From: Pseudoalteromonas tunicata
GTDB lineage: Bacteria > Pseudomonadota > Gammaproteobacteria > Enterobacterales > Alteromonadaceae
Direction: 5' to 3'
Length of the DNA: 64,000 nt
Assembly: GCF_002310815.1 (NCBI RefSeq)
Contig: NZ_CP011032.1
Location: 474,001-538,000 of the forward strand
Part shown: piece after piece, positions 53,135 to 63,081 of the stretch
Layout: every line of letters starts with the position of its first letter
How positions within the stretch are numbered: the stretch's first letter is position 1
Notes under the pieces: generated by a model
Told to the model about the DNA's origin: nothing
The model's input: the letters and a program-made list of their open reading frames with translations, nothing else
Databases searched by the model: none
Position numbers and translations under genes: made by a program

Positions 53135-53524
53135 TTAGTACGTTGAACTACAATAAATCGCCTTTATTTCAATGGTTTTTTCACCTGTTTCGCTTGATTG
53201 TAAAAAGCATGTTTTGCCATCAGTAACAAGCGATAGTTTAAGTACATTACCAAACTCTCGACCCATGATAGGTAAACCTCTTTCATCTTTTAACATCGAA
53301 GGTTCTACTAAGATATCGCTGGTTTGGCTAAATGCATTGTCAGCAATTTTAATCTCACGATTCAATAGATTCTTAATTGCTTGTTGTATTTGTGCTTTGT
53401 TTGCTGGGCTGACATTAGTCACCACCGCTGGGACCATTTGTGCTTGCGTTTGCTGACACCCGACAGCAAATAGCATTACACTTAAGGCTAAAAACCACCG
53501 CGATTTATGTGTGATTGTCATCAT
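53135..53524 (-). CDS. Small uncharacterised lipoprotein
   Basis: Lipoprotein of 129 residues with lipobox FAVGC (Cys23). The mature part has a helical segment (NKAQIQQAIKNLLNREIKIAD) and a strand-rich C terminus with two cysteines (TCFLQ and YCSS) that could form a disulfide. No family is recognised. The start codon overlaps the S41 peptidase stop (ATGA), so the two are co-translated and may act together. A second in-frame ATG is one codon downstream. Confidence 0.75.
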   Translation of the reverse strand: MMTITHKSRWFLALSVMLFAVGCQQTQAQMVPAVVTNVSPANKAQIQQAIKNLLNREIKIADNAFSQTSDILVEPSMLKDERGLPIMGREFGNVLKLSLVTDGKTCFLQSSETGEKTIEIKAIYCSSTY

Positions 53525-55143
53525 TTATTTTCCTGCTTCATTACTGGTGTATTAATTTTGTTTTCGAGTAAAAATGACTGGTAACGAATATCAAATACAT
53601 TTTGCACATCAAGTGGTGCGGCAGGTTTTGGTGCTGCTTGAAATTGAGCATTATTAACAGGGCAACTACCAGTCTCTATGTAAGTTAGCGCGCCATTTAG
53701 CAAGCCTTCAGTAGGATCGCCCAGTAATTTGCTAAAGTCATCGTTAATCGCGCAGCCTTTAATTTCATCTTCAAATGCAGGGCTGGTTTTTGGTTTAAAA
53801 CCATCGGCATAATCGCCAAAACCTTTATCGTTTATGCCTGAAAATTGAATAGTAAAATACGTCGTTGAACAGTTATCGGTTGGATAAAAACCATAGGGTT
53901 TACCACAGGTTTGCCCTCCTATTTGAATGACTTCTACATCAATGCCACGCAACCCATTAATAAAGGCTTCACTGGCTGAGCAGGTATTAGCCGTTGTGAG
54001 CACAAATACCCGCGAAAGCGCTAAAGTAGGTAAATCAGTATTAGTTGCTTTACCGGCTACATAATCAATTTTAAAGTCATAAAAAGGAGTTGCTTGCAGT
54101 GCCTTACCCGAAATTGGATTAATGGTTGGGTATTTATCATTAAAAAGTGTTTTTTCAAAGACTCTGTTTTGGGTTGTATTATCACCTGCCACCATAAAAG
54201 CTAATTGTGATGCCATTGCGAGTAATCCGCCGCCGTTATAGCGCAAATCGACTACAAGCTCTGATACGTTTGCATCCGCAAATAAATTAACTGCATCAAT
54301 CAACCCATTTTGCGCTTTGGCGATATGTGAATTAAATTGCACGTATCCGACTTTGCCTTTGGCAGTTTCAATGACTTTGGCATTTTGTACAGGGCTTGAG
54401 TCTACATCTGCGGCAACTAAACTGAATTGCTCGCTTTGCCCTGTGCGGTTAGTAAATGTCAGTTGATGAGTTTCACCCGCAGCACTAGCAAACAACGCTT
54501 TGTTGAGTTTATCAACACCACTTGAAGTACTATCATAAATAAAATCAACCCCATCAACCTGTGTTAACTTATAACCTCGTTCAATACCGCCAATTGCTGC
54601 AGGTGAATTAGGCTCAACATAAGCTACTTTAAAGTCACGAGGTGGTGATGTGTTAGTTACTGACCATTCAATACCATAACCAGAAACGACACCTGATTGG
54701 GTTTCTTTTTTATAGTCAGCAGTATCTCTGGCAAAATGAAATTGATCTTTTTTAGCACCTGATGCGGTTGTTGCTTTCGTTTTTAGTTGATCAAAATATT
54801 GGGCGACAGTGAAATTAGCCGGATCATTATCGGGTAATTCGCGGTACCATAAATACGTATCGTTGCTCCAGCTGCGTAACCACATTTTCTCATGTTGCTG
54901 ACTGCCAGATTTATCTGGGTAAGGCTGGTTTTGATTATACGGATCGTTTCCTGTGCGTGGGTTTTGACAAAAGTGGGCAAAGTTAGTTGCTGCTTGAAAG
55001 CTTCCAGGAGTCCAAGCAATCGAATTGCTTGCGGGAGGTTGAGTATTATTTGTACCGTTATTGCCACCTCCACCACAGCCTACTAATACCAATGCTGTAG
55101 TCGAAAGTAAAAGAGTGGCGGCTGTTTTATTGTTTATTAACAT
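53521..55143 (-). CDS. S41 family C-terminal-processing-type peptidase, lipoprotein
   Basis: Serine protease of 540 residues. Lipobox LVGC (Cys23) is followed by a glycine/asparagine-rich linker (GGGGNNGTNN). A PDZ domain covers about 165-270, then the S41 core: VDLRYNGGGLLAMASQLA, nucleophile serine in TANTCSASEAFINGLRG and general-base lysine in GQTCGKPYGF. It belongs to the tail-specific protease family but is anchored to an envelope membrane. Substrate unknown. AGGGG precedes the ATG. Co-translated with the small lipoprotein gene. Confidence 0.9.
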   Translation of the reverse strand: MLINNKTAATLLLSTTALVLVGCGGGGNNGTNNTQPPASNSIAWTPGSFQAATNFAHFCQNPRTGNDPYNQNQPYPDKSGSQQHEKMWLRSWSNDTYLWYRELPDNDPANFTVAQYFDQLKTKATTASGAKKDQFHFARDTADYKKETQSGVVSGYGIEWSVTNTSPPRDFKVAYVEPNSPAAIGGIERGYKLTQVDGVDFIYDSTSSGVDKLNKALFASAAGETHQLTFTNRTGQSEQFSLVAADVDSSPVQNAKVIETAKGKVGYVQFNSHIAKAQNGLIDAVNLFADANVSELVVDLRYNGGGLLAMASQLAFMVAGDNTTQNRVFEKTLFNDKYPTINPISGKALQATPFYDFKIDYVAGKATNTDLPTLALSRVFVLTTANTCSASEAFINGLRGIDVEVIQIGGQTCGKPYGFYPTDNCSTTYFTIQFSGINDKGFGDYADGFKPKTSPAFEDEIKGCAINDDFSKLLGDPTEGLLNGALTYIETGSCPVNNAQFQAAPKPAAPLDVQNVFDIRYQSFLLENKINTPVMKQENK

Positions 55144-55391
55144 AATAACCCCTAAGTTTTGTTGTTATTTTGAAAACATAGCAAATTGGCTTAAATCGAG
55201 CAATTAACAGTTGATGGCATTTTGTATTAAATAAGTCGTAGCGTAATCACGCTAAGCCCAAGATCTAAAAGCGTATATTCACTTTCATTTACATTTATTT
55301 AAAGTAAAGCACTTTAAAGTTAAAAACTAGGTGCGATAAATCCAGTCCTTCGAATAAAAAAACGTCAAAAGCCTTCTTTTTTAGTATCACT

Positions 55392-55405
55392 CCACTTTTT
55401 TCCAC
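55392..55405 (-). promoter_or_regulatory. Inverted pair of GTGG boxes, possible second MraZ site
   Basis: CCAC at 55392 and 55402, i.e. two GTGG boxes on the minus strand exactly 10 bases apart, in the order GTGGAAAAAAGTGG. The spacing is the same as in the main array 110 bases downstream but the orientation is opposite. Confidence 0.4.
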
Positions 55406-55473
55406 TTAATTCATAAGCTTCGCTAGAAGCCTTATTTTTTCTGGCTTAGCAGGGCGATTTTCACTTTTTGATT

Positions 55474-55505
55474 GCTTGACAAATTGGCTTGTCAAGCCCT
55501 AAACT
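55474..55505 (+). promoter_or_regulatory. mraZ/dcw promoter with palindrome over the -35
   Basis: TTGACA (55476-55481) and TAAACT (55500-55505) with 18-base spacing. The -35 is inside a perfect inverted repeat, GCTTGACAA-ATTGGC-TTGTCAAGC (55474-55497), which may bind a regulator. Confidence 0.65.
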
Positions 55506-55513
55506 GTACTTTC

Positions 55514-55537
55514 GTGGTAAGATGTGGGTAAAAGTGG
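55514..55537 (+). promoter_or_regulatory. MraZ-binding repeats (three GTGG boxes at 10-base period)
   Basis: GTGG at 55514, 55524 and 55534, immediately downstream of the predicted transcription start and 38 bases before mraZ. MraZ is known to bind such direct repeats (GTGGG-type boxes at one-turn spacing) and repress its own operon. Confidence 0.8.
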
Positions 55538-55574
55538 ATCTTTTAGGATCGAATAACAACAAATAGGCCAGTTT

Positions 55575-56033
55575 ATGTTCCGTGGTGCGTTTTCAATCAG
55601 TCTTGACGATAAAGGGCGCTTGGCCATTCCGACCAAGTACCGCACTTTGTTGCAAGCAGATTGTGAAGGGCAAATGGTTTGCACGGTCGATTTACAGCAG
55701 GCTTGTTTATTACTTTACCCATTAAGCGAGTGGCAACTTATTGAAAGTAAATTATTAAAACTTTCAAATATGAATCCACACGAACGCCGAGTGCAGCGAG
55801 TGTTATTAGGGAATGCGATGGATTGTCAGGTTGACAAGAATGGCCGCATTTTACTTTCGGCACCGCTACGGGCACACGCAGGCTTAAATAAAAAACTGAT
55901 GTTAGTGGGTCAATTGAACAAATTTGAAATTTGGGATGAAGATAGCTGGCAACAACAAATGCAGGCAGATATTGCCCAAGAGCAGCAGGGCGATTTTGAA
56001 TTAACAGAGCGCCTGCAAGACTTCTCTTTTTGA
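55575..56033 (+). CDS. mraZ: Transcriptional regulator MraZ
   Basis: DNA-binding protein of 152 residues with two SpoVT/AbrB-like halves. The DxxxR motifs are [13 protein letters not shown] and [13 protein letters not shown]. It forms a ring of subunits and represses the dcw operon; it also affects RsmH activity. First gene of the cluster, with its operator boxes 38 bases upstream. AGG precedes the ATG by 7 bases. Confidence 0.98.
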   Translation: MFRGAFSISLDDKGRLAIPTKYRTLLQADCEGQMVCTVDLQQACLLLYPLSEWQLIESKLLKLSNMNPHERRVQRVLLGNAMDCQVDKNGRILLSAPLRAHAGLNKKLMLVGQLNKFEIWDEDSWQQQMQADIAQEQQGDFELTERLQDFSF

Positions 56034-56079
56034 TATTTGAATTTAATCGAAAACTTATAAATAAGGCTAACAACGACTA

Positions 56080-57018
56080 ATGTCAGAGAATTTTCAACAT
56101 ATTTCAGTATTAATGGAAGAAACCATTGACGCATTGGACATCAAACCGGATGGCATTTATATCGATGGTACCTTTGGCCGTGGCGGTCATTCGGGTGAAA
56201 TACTGAAAAAATTAGGTGAAAATGGCCGATTACAAGCCATTGATCGCGATCCGCAAGCGATCAAGGCAGCTCAACGTTTTGCTGATGATGCTCGTTTTTC
56301 TATCGCACATAATACCTTTTCTGAAATTAAACTGGTTGCCGAAGAAGCTGATTTAATCGGTAAAGTTGATGGTATTTTATTAGATATTGGTGTGTCTTCA
56401 CCACAACTTGATGATGCTGAGCGCGGCTTTAGTTTTATGAAAGATGGCCCGCTTGATATGCGTATGAACCCAAGTGCAGGGCGAAGTGCAGCAGAGTGGC
56501 TAGCGGTCGCAGATTTAGAAGAGATCACTTGGGTAATTAAAACGTACGGTGAAGAAAAATTTGGTCGTCGTATTGCGCATAAAATTTTAGAAACGCGCGT
56601 GCACACCCCTATCACAAGCACAGCACAACTGGCGAAGTTGATTGATGAGGCTGTGCCTGTGAAAGATAAACACAAGCATCCTGCAACGCGTGCATTTCAA
56701 GCTATTCGTATTTATATAAACAGTGAACTTGAAGAGATTACAACGGCATTAAGTGCCTCATTAGAAGTATTAAAACCCGGTGGTCGTTTGGTAGTGATCT
56801 CGTTTCACTCACTGGAAGATCGTATCGTTAAACAATTTATTAAAAAGCAAAGTAAAGGCGAAGCTTTACCACGTGGTTTGCCATTAACGAATGCTCAGTT
56901 ACAACAAAAATTAACGTTAAAAGCAATTGGTAAAGCGATTAAACCGGGCGAAGAAGAACTTGCCCGAAATAGCCGTGCGCGCAGCTCCGTTCTTCGCATA
57001 GCCGAGAGGTTAGGGTGA
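56080..57018 (+). CDS. rsmH: 16S rRNA (cytosine1402-N4)-methyltransferase RsmH
   Basis: Methyltransferase of 312 residues (313 in E. coli). [47 protein letters not shown] and [13 protein letters not shown] are family signatures. It makes the N4-methyl group on C1402, to which RsmI adds the 2'-O-methyl group. Its TGA stop overlaps the ftsL start (GTGA). Confidence 0.98.
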   Translation: MSENFQHISVLMEETIDALDIKPDGIYIDGTFGRGGHSGEILKKLGENGRLQAIDRDPQAIKAAQRFADDARFSIAHNTFSEIKLVAEEADLIGKVDGILLDIGVSSPQLDDAERGFSFMKDGPLDMRMNPSAGRSAAEWLAVADLEEITWVIKTYGEEKFGRRIAHKILETRVHTPITSTAQLAKLIDEAVPVKDKHKHPATRAFQAIRIYINSELEEITTALSASLEVLKPGGRLVVISFHSLEDRIVKQFIKKQSKGEALPRGLPLTNAQLQQKLTLKAIGKAIKPGEEELARNSRARSSVLRIAERLG

Positions 57019-57341
57019 GCCAAAAACCGATAATTCGGCAACCCAACCTCTTTGCAGAAATTGCGGGGAGACTTTTTAGGGAGAAGTTCACTTCGGGGCT
57101 GCTTTTTCTTATTCTTTTATCTGCTTTGGCGGTGGTGCAAGTGACGCACTTTTCCCGCCAAGAGCTGATGAAGCAAGACAAGTTATTACAACAACGTGAT
57201 GAGTTTGATTTGGAATGGCGTTACTTATTAGTTGAGCAAGAGTTTTATGCACAACATGCGCGTATCGAAGAGATCGCTAGTAAAAAATTACAAATGAAAC
57301 GACCCGATAGTAAAGATGAACAGGTGGTAATGCTGCCATGA
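57015..57341 (+). CDS. ftsL: Cell division protein FtsL
   Basis: Bitopic protein of 108 residues: cytoplasmic N terminus, TM helix at about 27-46 ([20 protein letters not shown]), then a periplasmic coiled coil. It forms the FtsQLB complex that activates FtsWI. Starts with GTG overlapping the rsmH stop and overlaps ftsI by 4 bases (ATGA). Size and position match the family. Confidence 0.96.
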   Translation: MSQKPIIRQPNLFAEIAGRLFREKFTSGLLFLILLSALAVVQVTHFSRQELMKQDKLLQQRDEFDLEWRYLLVEQEFYAQHARIEEIASKKLQMKRPDSKDEQVVMLP

Positions 57342-59158
57342 CAGACGGCCAACGAAAAAAAGTAGCTTCAAGCTTTATAGCATGGCGGTTTTTCCTCGTC
57401 TCTATTGTTATAGCTGCTGTTTTTGTTGCTTTGGCTTCTCGTGCTGCTTATATCCAAATTTTAGAACCGGATATGGCGATCGATGAAAATAATAAACGTA
57501 CTTTACGGGTTGAAGCATTACATGCCCAGCGTGGGATGATCTTTGATCGTCATGGTAAAGAGCTTGCTGTCAGTGTGCCGGTTGTAAGTGTGTATGCAGA
57601 CCCAAAAGCGCTTGAAAAATCATTGCAACAAAAAGTATTAAAACTTGCCAAAAAGCAGGGTGAAAATATTGATGCATTGCAAAAAAATTCGACCGAATTA
57701 GCTAAACGCAGCGCCGAAATTTATCACAATGACCCGCGTTGGCGTGAACTTGCTGAAGTTTTGCAAAGCCCACAAAATGAAATTAATGATCGTTTACGTG
57801 ATGACTTAAGTCGCCGTTATGTATATTTAAAACGCCAAATTACTCCCGCTGTTGCCAACTATATCGATAATTTAAACCTTCCTGGTATTCATTTATTAGA
57901 TGAATCGAAGCGTTATTATCCTGCAGGTGAAGTCTCTGCTCATGTTGTTGGTTTTACTAACATTGATGGCGAAGGGATTGAAGGGATTGAAAATTTATTT
58001 GATAAAGCATTAACCGGTGCTGATGGCCGTCGCACAGTACGAAAAGATGCGCAAGGGCGCGAAATAGAAGTGCTTGATGAGCGCGAGCGTATTGAGCCTG
58101 AAAATATTACCTTAAGTATTGATCAGCGTATTCAGGGAATTGCCTATAAAGCGCTGAAATCAGCGGTTCTCAGTTTTAAAGCTACATCGGGCTCTGCGAT
58201 GGTGGTGGATGTTAAAACTGGCGAAATATTGGCTATGGTGAACAGCCCATCATTTAATCCGAATAATTTAGCTGACTCTGCGCCGCATAAACGTCGTAAT
58301 AGAGCTGTGACCGATTTATTTGAACCAGGTTCAACCGTAAAACCTTTATCGGTATTAGCTGGGCTTGAATATGGCTCGATTGCGATTGATGAAGTGATTG
58401 ATACTCATCCGGGTTGGATGCGGGTAGGTGGTCGTCTTGTCACCGATCCTCGTAATAATAAAGAAATGACGTTGCGCGAAATTTTAAAAAAATCAAGCAA
58501 CATGGGTGTTGCTAAAATTGTACAAACATTGCCAAAAGACTATCTAGTGCGTTTTTTTCAAAAAGCGGGTTTTGGCGAAGATACCGGCACTAACATGGTA
58601 GGTGAAAGTAGTGGGTTGTATCGGCCAGATCGTCGATGGTCTGACTTTGAAATAGCTACTTTATCTTATGGTTATGCGGTCTCTGTTAGTACTGCACAAT
58701 TAGCGCGTGTTTATGCCACGCTCGGCTCTGGTGGTATTTCTCGCCCTCTAACTATTTTAAAGCAAGAAGACCCCATGCCTGGAGAGCGCATTATGCAAGA
58801 GCATAATGTAAAAGCTGTCGTTCAAATGATGGAAAGTGTTTTTGAACAAGGCGGCACAGCGCCCAACGTTAAGGTTGATGGTTATCGTGTAGCGGGTAAA
58901 ACTGGTACCTCGATAAAAGCCGTAGCGGGTGGTTATGGTGATGAATATGTAGGTTATTTTGCCGGTGTTGGTCCAGTATCAGACCCGCGTTTAGCTGTGG
59001 TTGTGATGGTTAATGAGCCCGGTGGTGATGTGTATTATGGTGGTGCTGTTTCAGGCCCAGCCTTTGCGGAAATTATGTCAGGTGCATTACGTATGCTTAA
59101 TGTAGCACCGGATCTTGAAACATTTGCCACTTTAGATTCGGAGAGCAATGATGGCTGA
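57338..59158 (+). CDS. ftsI: Peptidoglycan transpeptidase FtsI (PBP3)
   Basis: Septal transpeptidase of 606 residues. TM helix near 15-37; non-catalytic domain with RGMIFDRHGKELAVSVP; transpeptidase motifs SxxK (EPGSTVKPLS), SxN (KKSSNMGVAK) and KTG (AGKTGTSIKA). It cross-links peptidoglycan at the septum with FtsW. Overlaps ftsL by 4 bases and murE by a few bases. Confidence 0.98.
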   Translation: MTDGQRKKVASSFIAWRFFLVSIVIAAVFVALASRAAYIQILEPDMAIDENNKRTLRVEALHAQRGMIFDRHGKELAVSVPVVSVYADPKALEKSLQQKVLKLAKKQGENIDALQKNSTELAKRSAEIYHNDPRWRELAEVLQSPQNEINDRLRDDLSRRYVYLKRQITPAVANYIDNLNLPGIHLLDESKRYYPAGEVSAHVVGFTNIDGEGIEGIENLFDKALTGADGRRTVRKDAQGREIEVLDERERIEPENITLSIDQRIQGIAYKALKSAVLSFKATSGSAMVVDVKTGEILAMVNSPSFNPNNLADSAPHKRRNRAVTDLFEPGSTVKPLSVLAGLEYGSIAIDEVIDTHPGWMRVGGRLVTDPRNNKEMTLREILKKSSNMGVAKIVQTLPKDYLVRFFQKAGFGEDTGTNMVGESSGLYRPDRRWSDFEIATLSYGYAVSVSTAQLARVYATLGSGGISRPLTILKQEDPMPGERIMQEHNVKAVVQMMESVFEQGGTAPNVKVDGYRVAGKTGTSIKAVAGGYGDEYVGYFAGVGPVSDPRLAVVVMVNEPGGDVYYGGAVSGPAFAEIMSGALRMLNVAPDLETFATLDSESNDG

Positions 59159-60617
59159 TCTTGCCCCAATATTAGCGCGTTTTGCTATCAGCCATGAATC
59201 CATAGATGTGCAACATCTAGTGCTCGATAGCCGTAAAATAAAAACCGGTGATGCCTTTATCGCCATTAAAGGCCATAGCCAAGATGGTGGTTTATTTGTT
59301 GAGTCTGCACTGGCTAATGGTGCGGCGATTGCGTTAGTTGATGAGCAATGCGAATGCACTTTTGCTTCCGATAAAATAATTAGAGTGGCTCAGTTAGATA
59401 AAAAACTGGCGCAATTGAGTGCTCAGTTTTATGGCAAGCCGAGTGAAGAATTAGCTTTAATTGGCGTAACGGGTACCAACGGTAAGTCAACAATTACCAG
59501 CATGATTGCCTATTTAGCACAAGTCTGTGGCAGTAAAAGTGCGGTGATTGGCACATTAGGTTGGGGTCATCCCGATAAACTAAATGCGCTTGCCAATACC
59601 ACGCCATCGTCAGTTGAGTTACAAGCTATTTTGGGGCAACTGCATCAAGCAAGTCATCAAGTGGTTGCGATGGAAGTCTCTTCTCATGGTTTAGTGCAAG
59701 GGCGTGTTGCATGTACGCGATTTAAAGCGGCAGTATTTAGTAATCTATCACGCGATCATCTTGATTATCATGGTGATATGCAAAGTTATGCTGATGCTAA
59801 ACTTATGCTGTTTACTGAGTGTAATCCTGAAATATCAGTTATAAATCAAGATGATGAAGTTGCCAAGTTATGGTTGATGCAACCAGAACTTATGGATGCT
59901 GTAGTTTATGGGCAAGGTAAAACGACTACCCATACTGGGCGTTATGTTTTATTTGATGATGTGCAATACAGCGGGGATGGTTTAAGTGCACAGTTTTACA
60001 CCAGTTGGGGTAATACAGAGATAAAATGCCCTTTATATGGCCAATTTAATCTTTATAATCTCGCCGCTGCATTTGCGACCTTGTTGGCGCTTGGTTATTC
60101 AATCGATTTGTTAGCTCAGGCGGTGAGTAAATTATCACCTGTAGCAGGGCGAATGCAGCCATTTAGCGAAGCGAACAAACCAACTTGTGTGGTTGATTAT
60201 GCCCATACTCCTGATGCCTTAGCGCTGGCGTTGCAAGCGTTACAGCTACATGTACCAGGTAAAGTGACGTGTGTATTTGGTTGCGGTGGTAATCGCGATA
60301 AAGGAAAACGAGCACTGATGGCGCAGGCTGCCGAGCGTTTTGCAAATAAAATAATTGTCACCAGTGATAATCCGCGTAATGAAGACCCAAAAGCTATCAT
60401 TGCGGATATTTTGGCAGGGTTTAATGACACCACTCATGTTTTAAGTGAAGAAGATCGTGAGCAGGCGATAAAAATGGCGATTGAACAGGCAGAGCCTGAG
60501 GAAGTCATTTTAATTGCAGGTAAAGGCCACGAAGATTATCAGCTGATCGGAACGCAAGTATTGCCGTTTTGCGATCGAGCTCAAGTAGTAAAATATTTAA
60601 AAGGATATGGCCAATGA
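59151..60617 (+). CDS. murE: UDP-MurNAc-L-Ala-D-Glu:meso-diaminopimelate ligase MurE
   Basis: Ligase of 488 residues that adds meso-diaminopimelate to the muropeptide precursor. ATP loop GVTGTNGKSTITSM; DNPRNEDP is the motif selecting meso-DAP over lysine. The ATG at 59151 is preferred over 59148 because GGAGAG at 59140-59145 is 5 bases away from it and 2 from the other. It overlaps the ftsI stop and its own stop overlaps the murF start (ATGA). Confidence 0.97.
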   Translation: MADLAPILARFAISHESIDVQHLVLDSRKIKTGDAFIAIKGHSQDGGLFVESALANGAAIALVDEQCECTFASDKIIRVAQLDKKLAQLSAQFYGKPSEELALIGVTGTNGKSTITSMIAYLAQVCGSKSAVIGTLGWGHPDKLNALANTTPSSVELQAILGQLHQASHQVVAMEVSSHGLVQGRVACTRFKAAVFSNLSRDHLDYHGDMQSYADAKLMLFTECNPEISVINQDDEVAKLWLMQPELMDAVVYGQGKTTTHTGRYVLFDDVQYSGDGLSAQFYTSWGNTEIKCPLYGQFNLYNLAAAFATLLALGYSIDLLAQAVSKLSPVAGRMQPFSEANKPTCVVDYAHTPDALALALQALQLHVPGKVTCVFGCGGNRDKGKRALMAQAAERFANKIIVTSDNPRNEDPKAIIADILAGFNDTTHVLSEEDREQAIKMAIEQAEPEEVILIAGKGHEDYQLIGTQVLPFCDRAQVVKYLKGYGQ

Positions 60618-62005
60618 TCCCAATGGACTTAAATTGGATTGCAAGCGTTTTGGCTGTGTCTTTCGAAGGGCAAAATCAGCAAGTTTTAAATATCAACACC
60701 GATACACGCACGATAAAAGCAGGTGAGGTTTTTTTAGCAATTAAAGGGCCAAATTTTGATGGTCATAAATTTGTTGAGCAAGCCGTTGCACAAGGTGCTG
60801 TTGCTGTGATTGTTGATCATTCAGTTAAGGTTCAAGTACCGCAGTTTATTGTGCCCGACGCTCGGTTGGCATTAGGGAAATTAGGGGCTGCTGTTATGGC
60901 CGAAGTAAATCCTAAAACCATCGCAATTACAGGAAGTGTCGGAAAAACCACAGTCAAAGAAATGTGTGCCGCTATTTTATCGCAGCACGGTGAGGTTTTG
61001 GCTACAAAAGGTAATTTTAATAACGATATTGGTGTGCCATTAACGTTATTGCGCCTTGAGCCTAAACATCAATATGCGGTGATTGAACTGGGCGCAAATC
61101 ATATTGGTGAAATTGCTTACACTACCGATTTGGTTAAACCAGATGTAGCCGTGGTATGTAATGTTGCCGCTGCTCATATTGAAGGTTTTGGTAGTTTAGA
61201 TGGGGTGGCACAAGCCAAAGGTGAGATTTTTAGCGGTTTGAAAGCTGGTGGTATAGCGGTTATTAATGCAGATAGTCCTTATGTCGACTATTGGCTGACA
61301 AGTCTTGATAAAAGCACTCTATGCCAATTTTCAATGAGCCAACAACTTGATGTCTGGCCTGAAAATATTCATTTAGATAAATTAGGTCGCGCAGGTTTTG
61401 ATTTATGCACTCCAACAGAGCGTATTGCGGTGCAACTTCCTATTGCTGGAAAGCACAATATAACCAATGCGTTGATTGCCTGTGCGCTGACCTTACCCTT
61501 AGGTGTGACGCTTGCACACGTTGCCCAAGGCTTGGCATCTATGCCCATGGTACAAGGACGAGTTAATTTAATTGAAGTTAATGATAGCTTGACTGTGATT
61601 GATGATACCTACAATGCGAATGTGCAGTCGGTTAAAGCAGGGATAGACTTACTTGGCCAAATTGAAGGTCATCAAATTTTTGCCTTTGGTGATATGGGTG
61701 AATTGGGGGCTGATGCGCGTCAGTACCACGAGGAAGTTGGGCTTTATGCGCAGCAAAAGGGAATTGATACTTTTTACAGCTTAGGGGTATTAAGCCGTTA
61801 TGCCAGTGATGTTTATCAAAAAGCAGGGTTGCACTTTTCTTCTCGCCAACAGTTATTAGCAGCGATTTTAAATGACATTGCTCACGTTGAAGGACCGATT
61901 ACTATTTTGGTAAAAGGCTCTCGTAGTTCACGAATGGAGTTATTGGTACAAGATATTGTCGCCAGTGCTCAACATAAAAATAATAATGGAGCACAACCAT
62001 GCTAG
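60614..62005 (+). CDS. murF: UDP-MurNAc-tripeptide:D-Ala-D-Ala ligase MurF
   Basis: Ligase of 463 residues that completes the pentapeptide. [21 protein letters not shown] loop [14 protein letters not shown] and [13 protein letters not shown] are family signatures. ATG at 60614 overlaps the murE stop and has AAGGA 10 bases upstream; the longer frame from 60569 lies inside murE. Overlaps mraY by 7 bases. Confidence 0.97.
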   Translation: MIPMDLNWIASVLAVSFEGQNQQVLNINTDTRTIKAGEVFLAIKGPNFDGHKFVEQAVAQGAVAVIVDHSVKVQVPQFIVPDARLALGKLGAAVMAEVNPKTIAITGSVGKTTVKEMCAAILSQHGEVLATKGNFNNDIGVPLTLLRLEPKHQYAVIELGANHIGEIAYTTDLVKPDVAVVCNVAAAHIEGFGSLDGVAQAKGEIFSGLKAGGIAVINADSPYVDYWLTSLDKSTLCQFSMSQQLDVWPENIHLDKLGRAGFDLCTPTERIAVQLPIAGKHNITNALIACALTLPLGVTLAHVAQGLASMPMVQGRVNLIEVNDSLTVIDDTYNANVQSVKAGIDLLGQIEGHQIFAFGDMGELGADARQYHEEVGLYAQQKGIDTFYSLGVLSRYASDVYQKAGLHFSSRQQLLAAILNDIAHVEGPITILVKGSRSSRMELLVQDIVASAQHKNNNGAQPC

Positions 62006-63081
62006 TTTGGTTAGCGGAATATTTAACACAGTACTATTCAGGTTTTAATGTTTTTTCATACCTGACATTCCGCTCTATTTTAGGCATTTTAACTGCCTTA
62101 CTTATCTCGTTATATTTTGGTCCTAAAGTCATTCGCTATTTGCAAGATATGCAAATAGGTCAAACGGTTCGCACCGATGGCCCGGAATCCCATTTAGTTA
62201 AATCAGGAACTCCTACTATGGGTGGGATCTTGATTTTGGCTTCAATTTTTTCAAGCACCTTGTTATGGGCTGATTTAAGTAACAAATATGTATTGGTGAC
62301 TTTATTTGTGATTGGATCGTTAGGCGTAGTTGGTTTTGTTGATGACTATCGCAAAGTAGTGCGTAAAGACAGTAAAGGCCTTATTGCACGGTGGAAATAT
62401 TTTTGGCAATCAGTCATTGCGTTAGCAACAGGGATATTTTTATACAGCACTGCAACATTAAGCGCAGAAACATCACTGGTGGTGCCATTTTTTAAAGAGT
62501 TACTACCGCAACTGGGTATTTTCTTTATTGTGATGAGTTATTTTGTGATTGTCGGTACCTCAAATGCAGTAAACCTGACCGATGGATTAGATGGTTTAGC
62601 AATTGTGCCAACAATTTTAGTAGCGGGAGCATTAGCGTTTATTGCTTATGTCACCGGTAACATTAATTATGCAGCGTATTTACACCTTCCGCATATTCCT
62701 CTAGCCAGTGAGCTGGTGATTGTTTGTACCACTATTGTTGGCGCGGGATTGGGTTTCTTATGGTTCAATACTTATCCAGCGCAAGTATTTATGGGTGATG
62801 TTGGTTCGCTTGCGCTAGGAGGTGCTTTGGGAATTATTGCTATTTTAGTGCGCCAAGAGTTAGTGCTTATCATCATGGGCGGTGTGTTTGTGATGGAAGC
62901 CGTGTCGGTTATTTTACAAGTTGGTTCCTATAAATTAAGGGGGCAACGAATTTTTAGAATGGCTCCGATACATCATCATTATGAATTAAAAGGGTGGCCT
63001 GAACCTCGGGTGATAGTGCGTTTTTGGATTATCTCCGTGGTCTTGGTTTTAGCTGGCTTGGCGACGTTAAAGATAAGATAA
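61999..63081 (+). CDS. mraY: Phospho-MurNAc-pentapeptide transferase MraY
   Basis: Membrane transferase of 360 residues, the same length as in E. coli, with ten helices. [29 protein letters not shown] and the HHHYE-type [11 protein letters not shown] are catalytic signatures. It makes lipid I from undecaprenyl phosphate. GGAG lies 7 bases before the ATG. Confidence 0.99.
   Translation: MLVWLAEYLTQYYSGFNVFSYLTFRSILGILTALLISLYFGPKVIRYLQDMQIGQTVRTDGPESHLVKSGTPTMGGILILASIFSSTLLWADLSNKYVLVTLFVIGSLGVVGFVDDYRKVVRKDSKGLIARWKYFWQSVIALATGIFLYSTATLSAETSLVVPFFKELLPQLGIFFIVMSYFVIVGTSNAVNLTDGLDGLAIVPTILVAGALAFIAYVTGNINYAAYLHLPHIPLASELVIVCTTIVGAGLGFLWFNTYPAQVFMGDVGSLALGGALGIIAILVRQELVLIIMGGVFVMEAVSVILQVGSYKLRGQRIFRMAPIHHHYELKGWPEPRVIVRFWIISVVLVLAGLATLKIR

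Larger units (their letters stand above)
55144..55574. other. Regulatory region between the S41 peptidase gene and mraZ, no gene
   Basis: 431 bases with no open frame. It holds the dcw promoter and MraZ repeats described separately. Short inverted repeats also occur at 55239-55254 (TAGCGT-AATC-ACGCTA) and 55298-55318 (TTTAAAGT-AAAGC-ACTTTAAA); their role is unknown. Confidence 0.6.

Noticed and set aside
56271..56675. 134-codon minus-strand frame within rsmH
   Set aside because: Antisense shadow of a conserved gene with serine/alanine-rich nonsense product.
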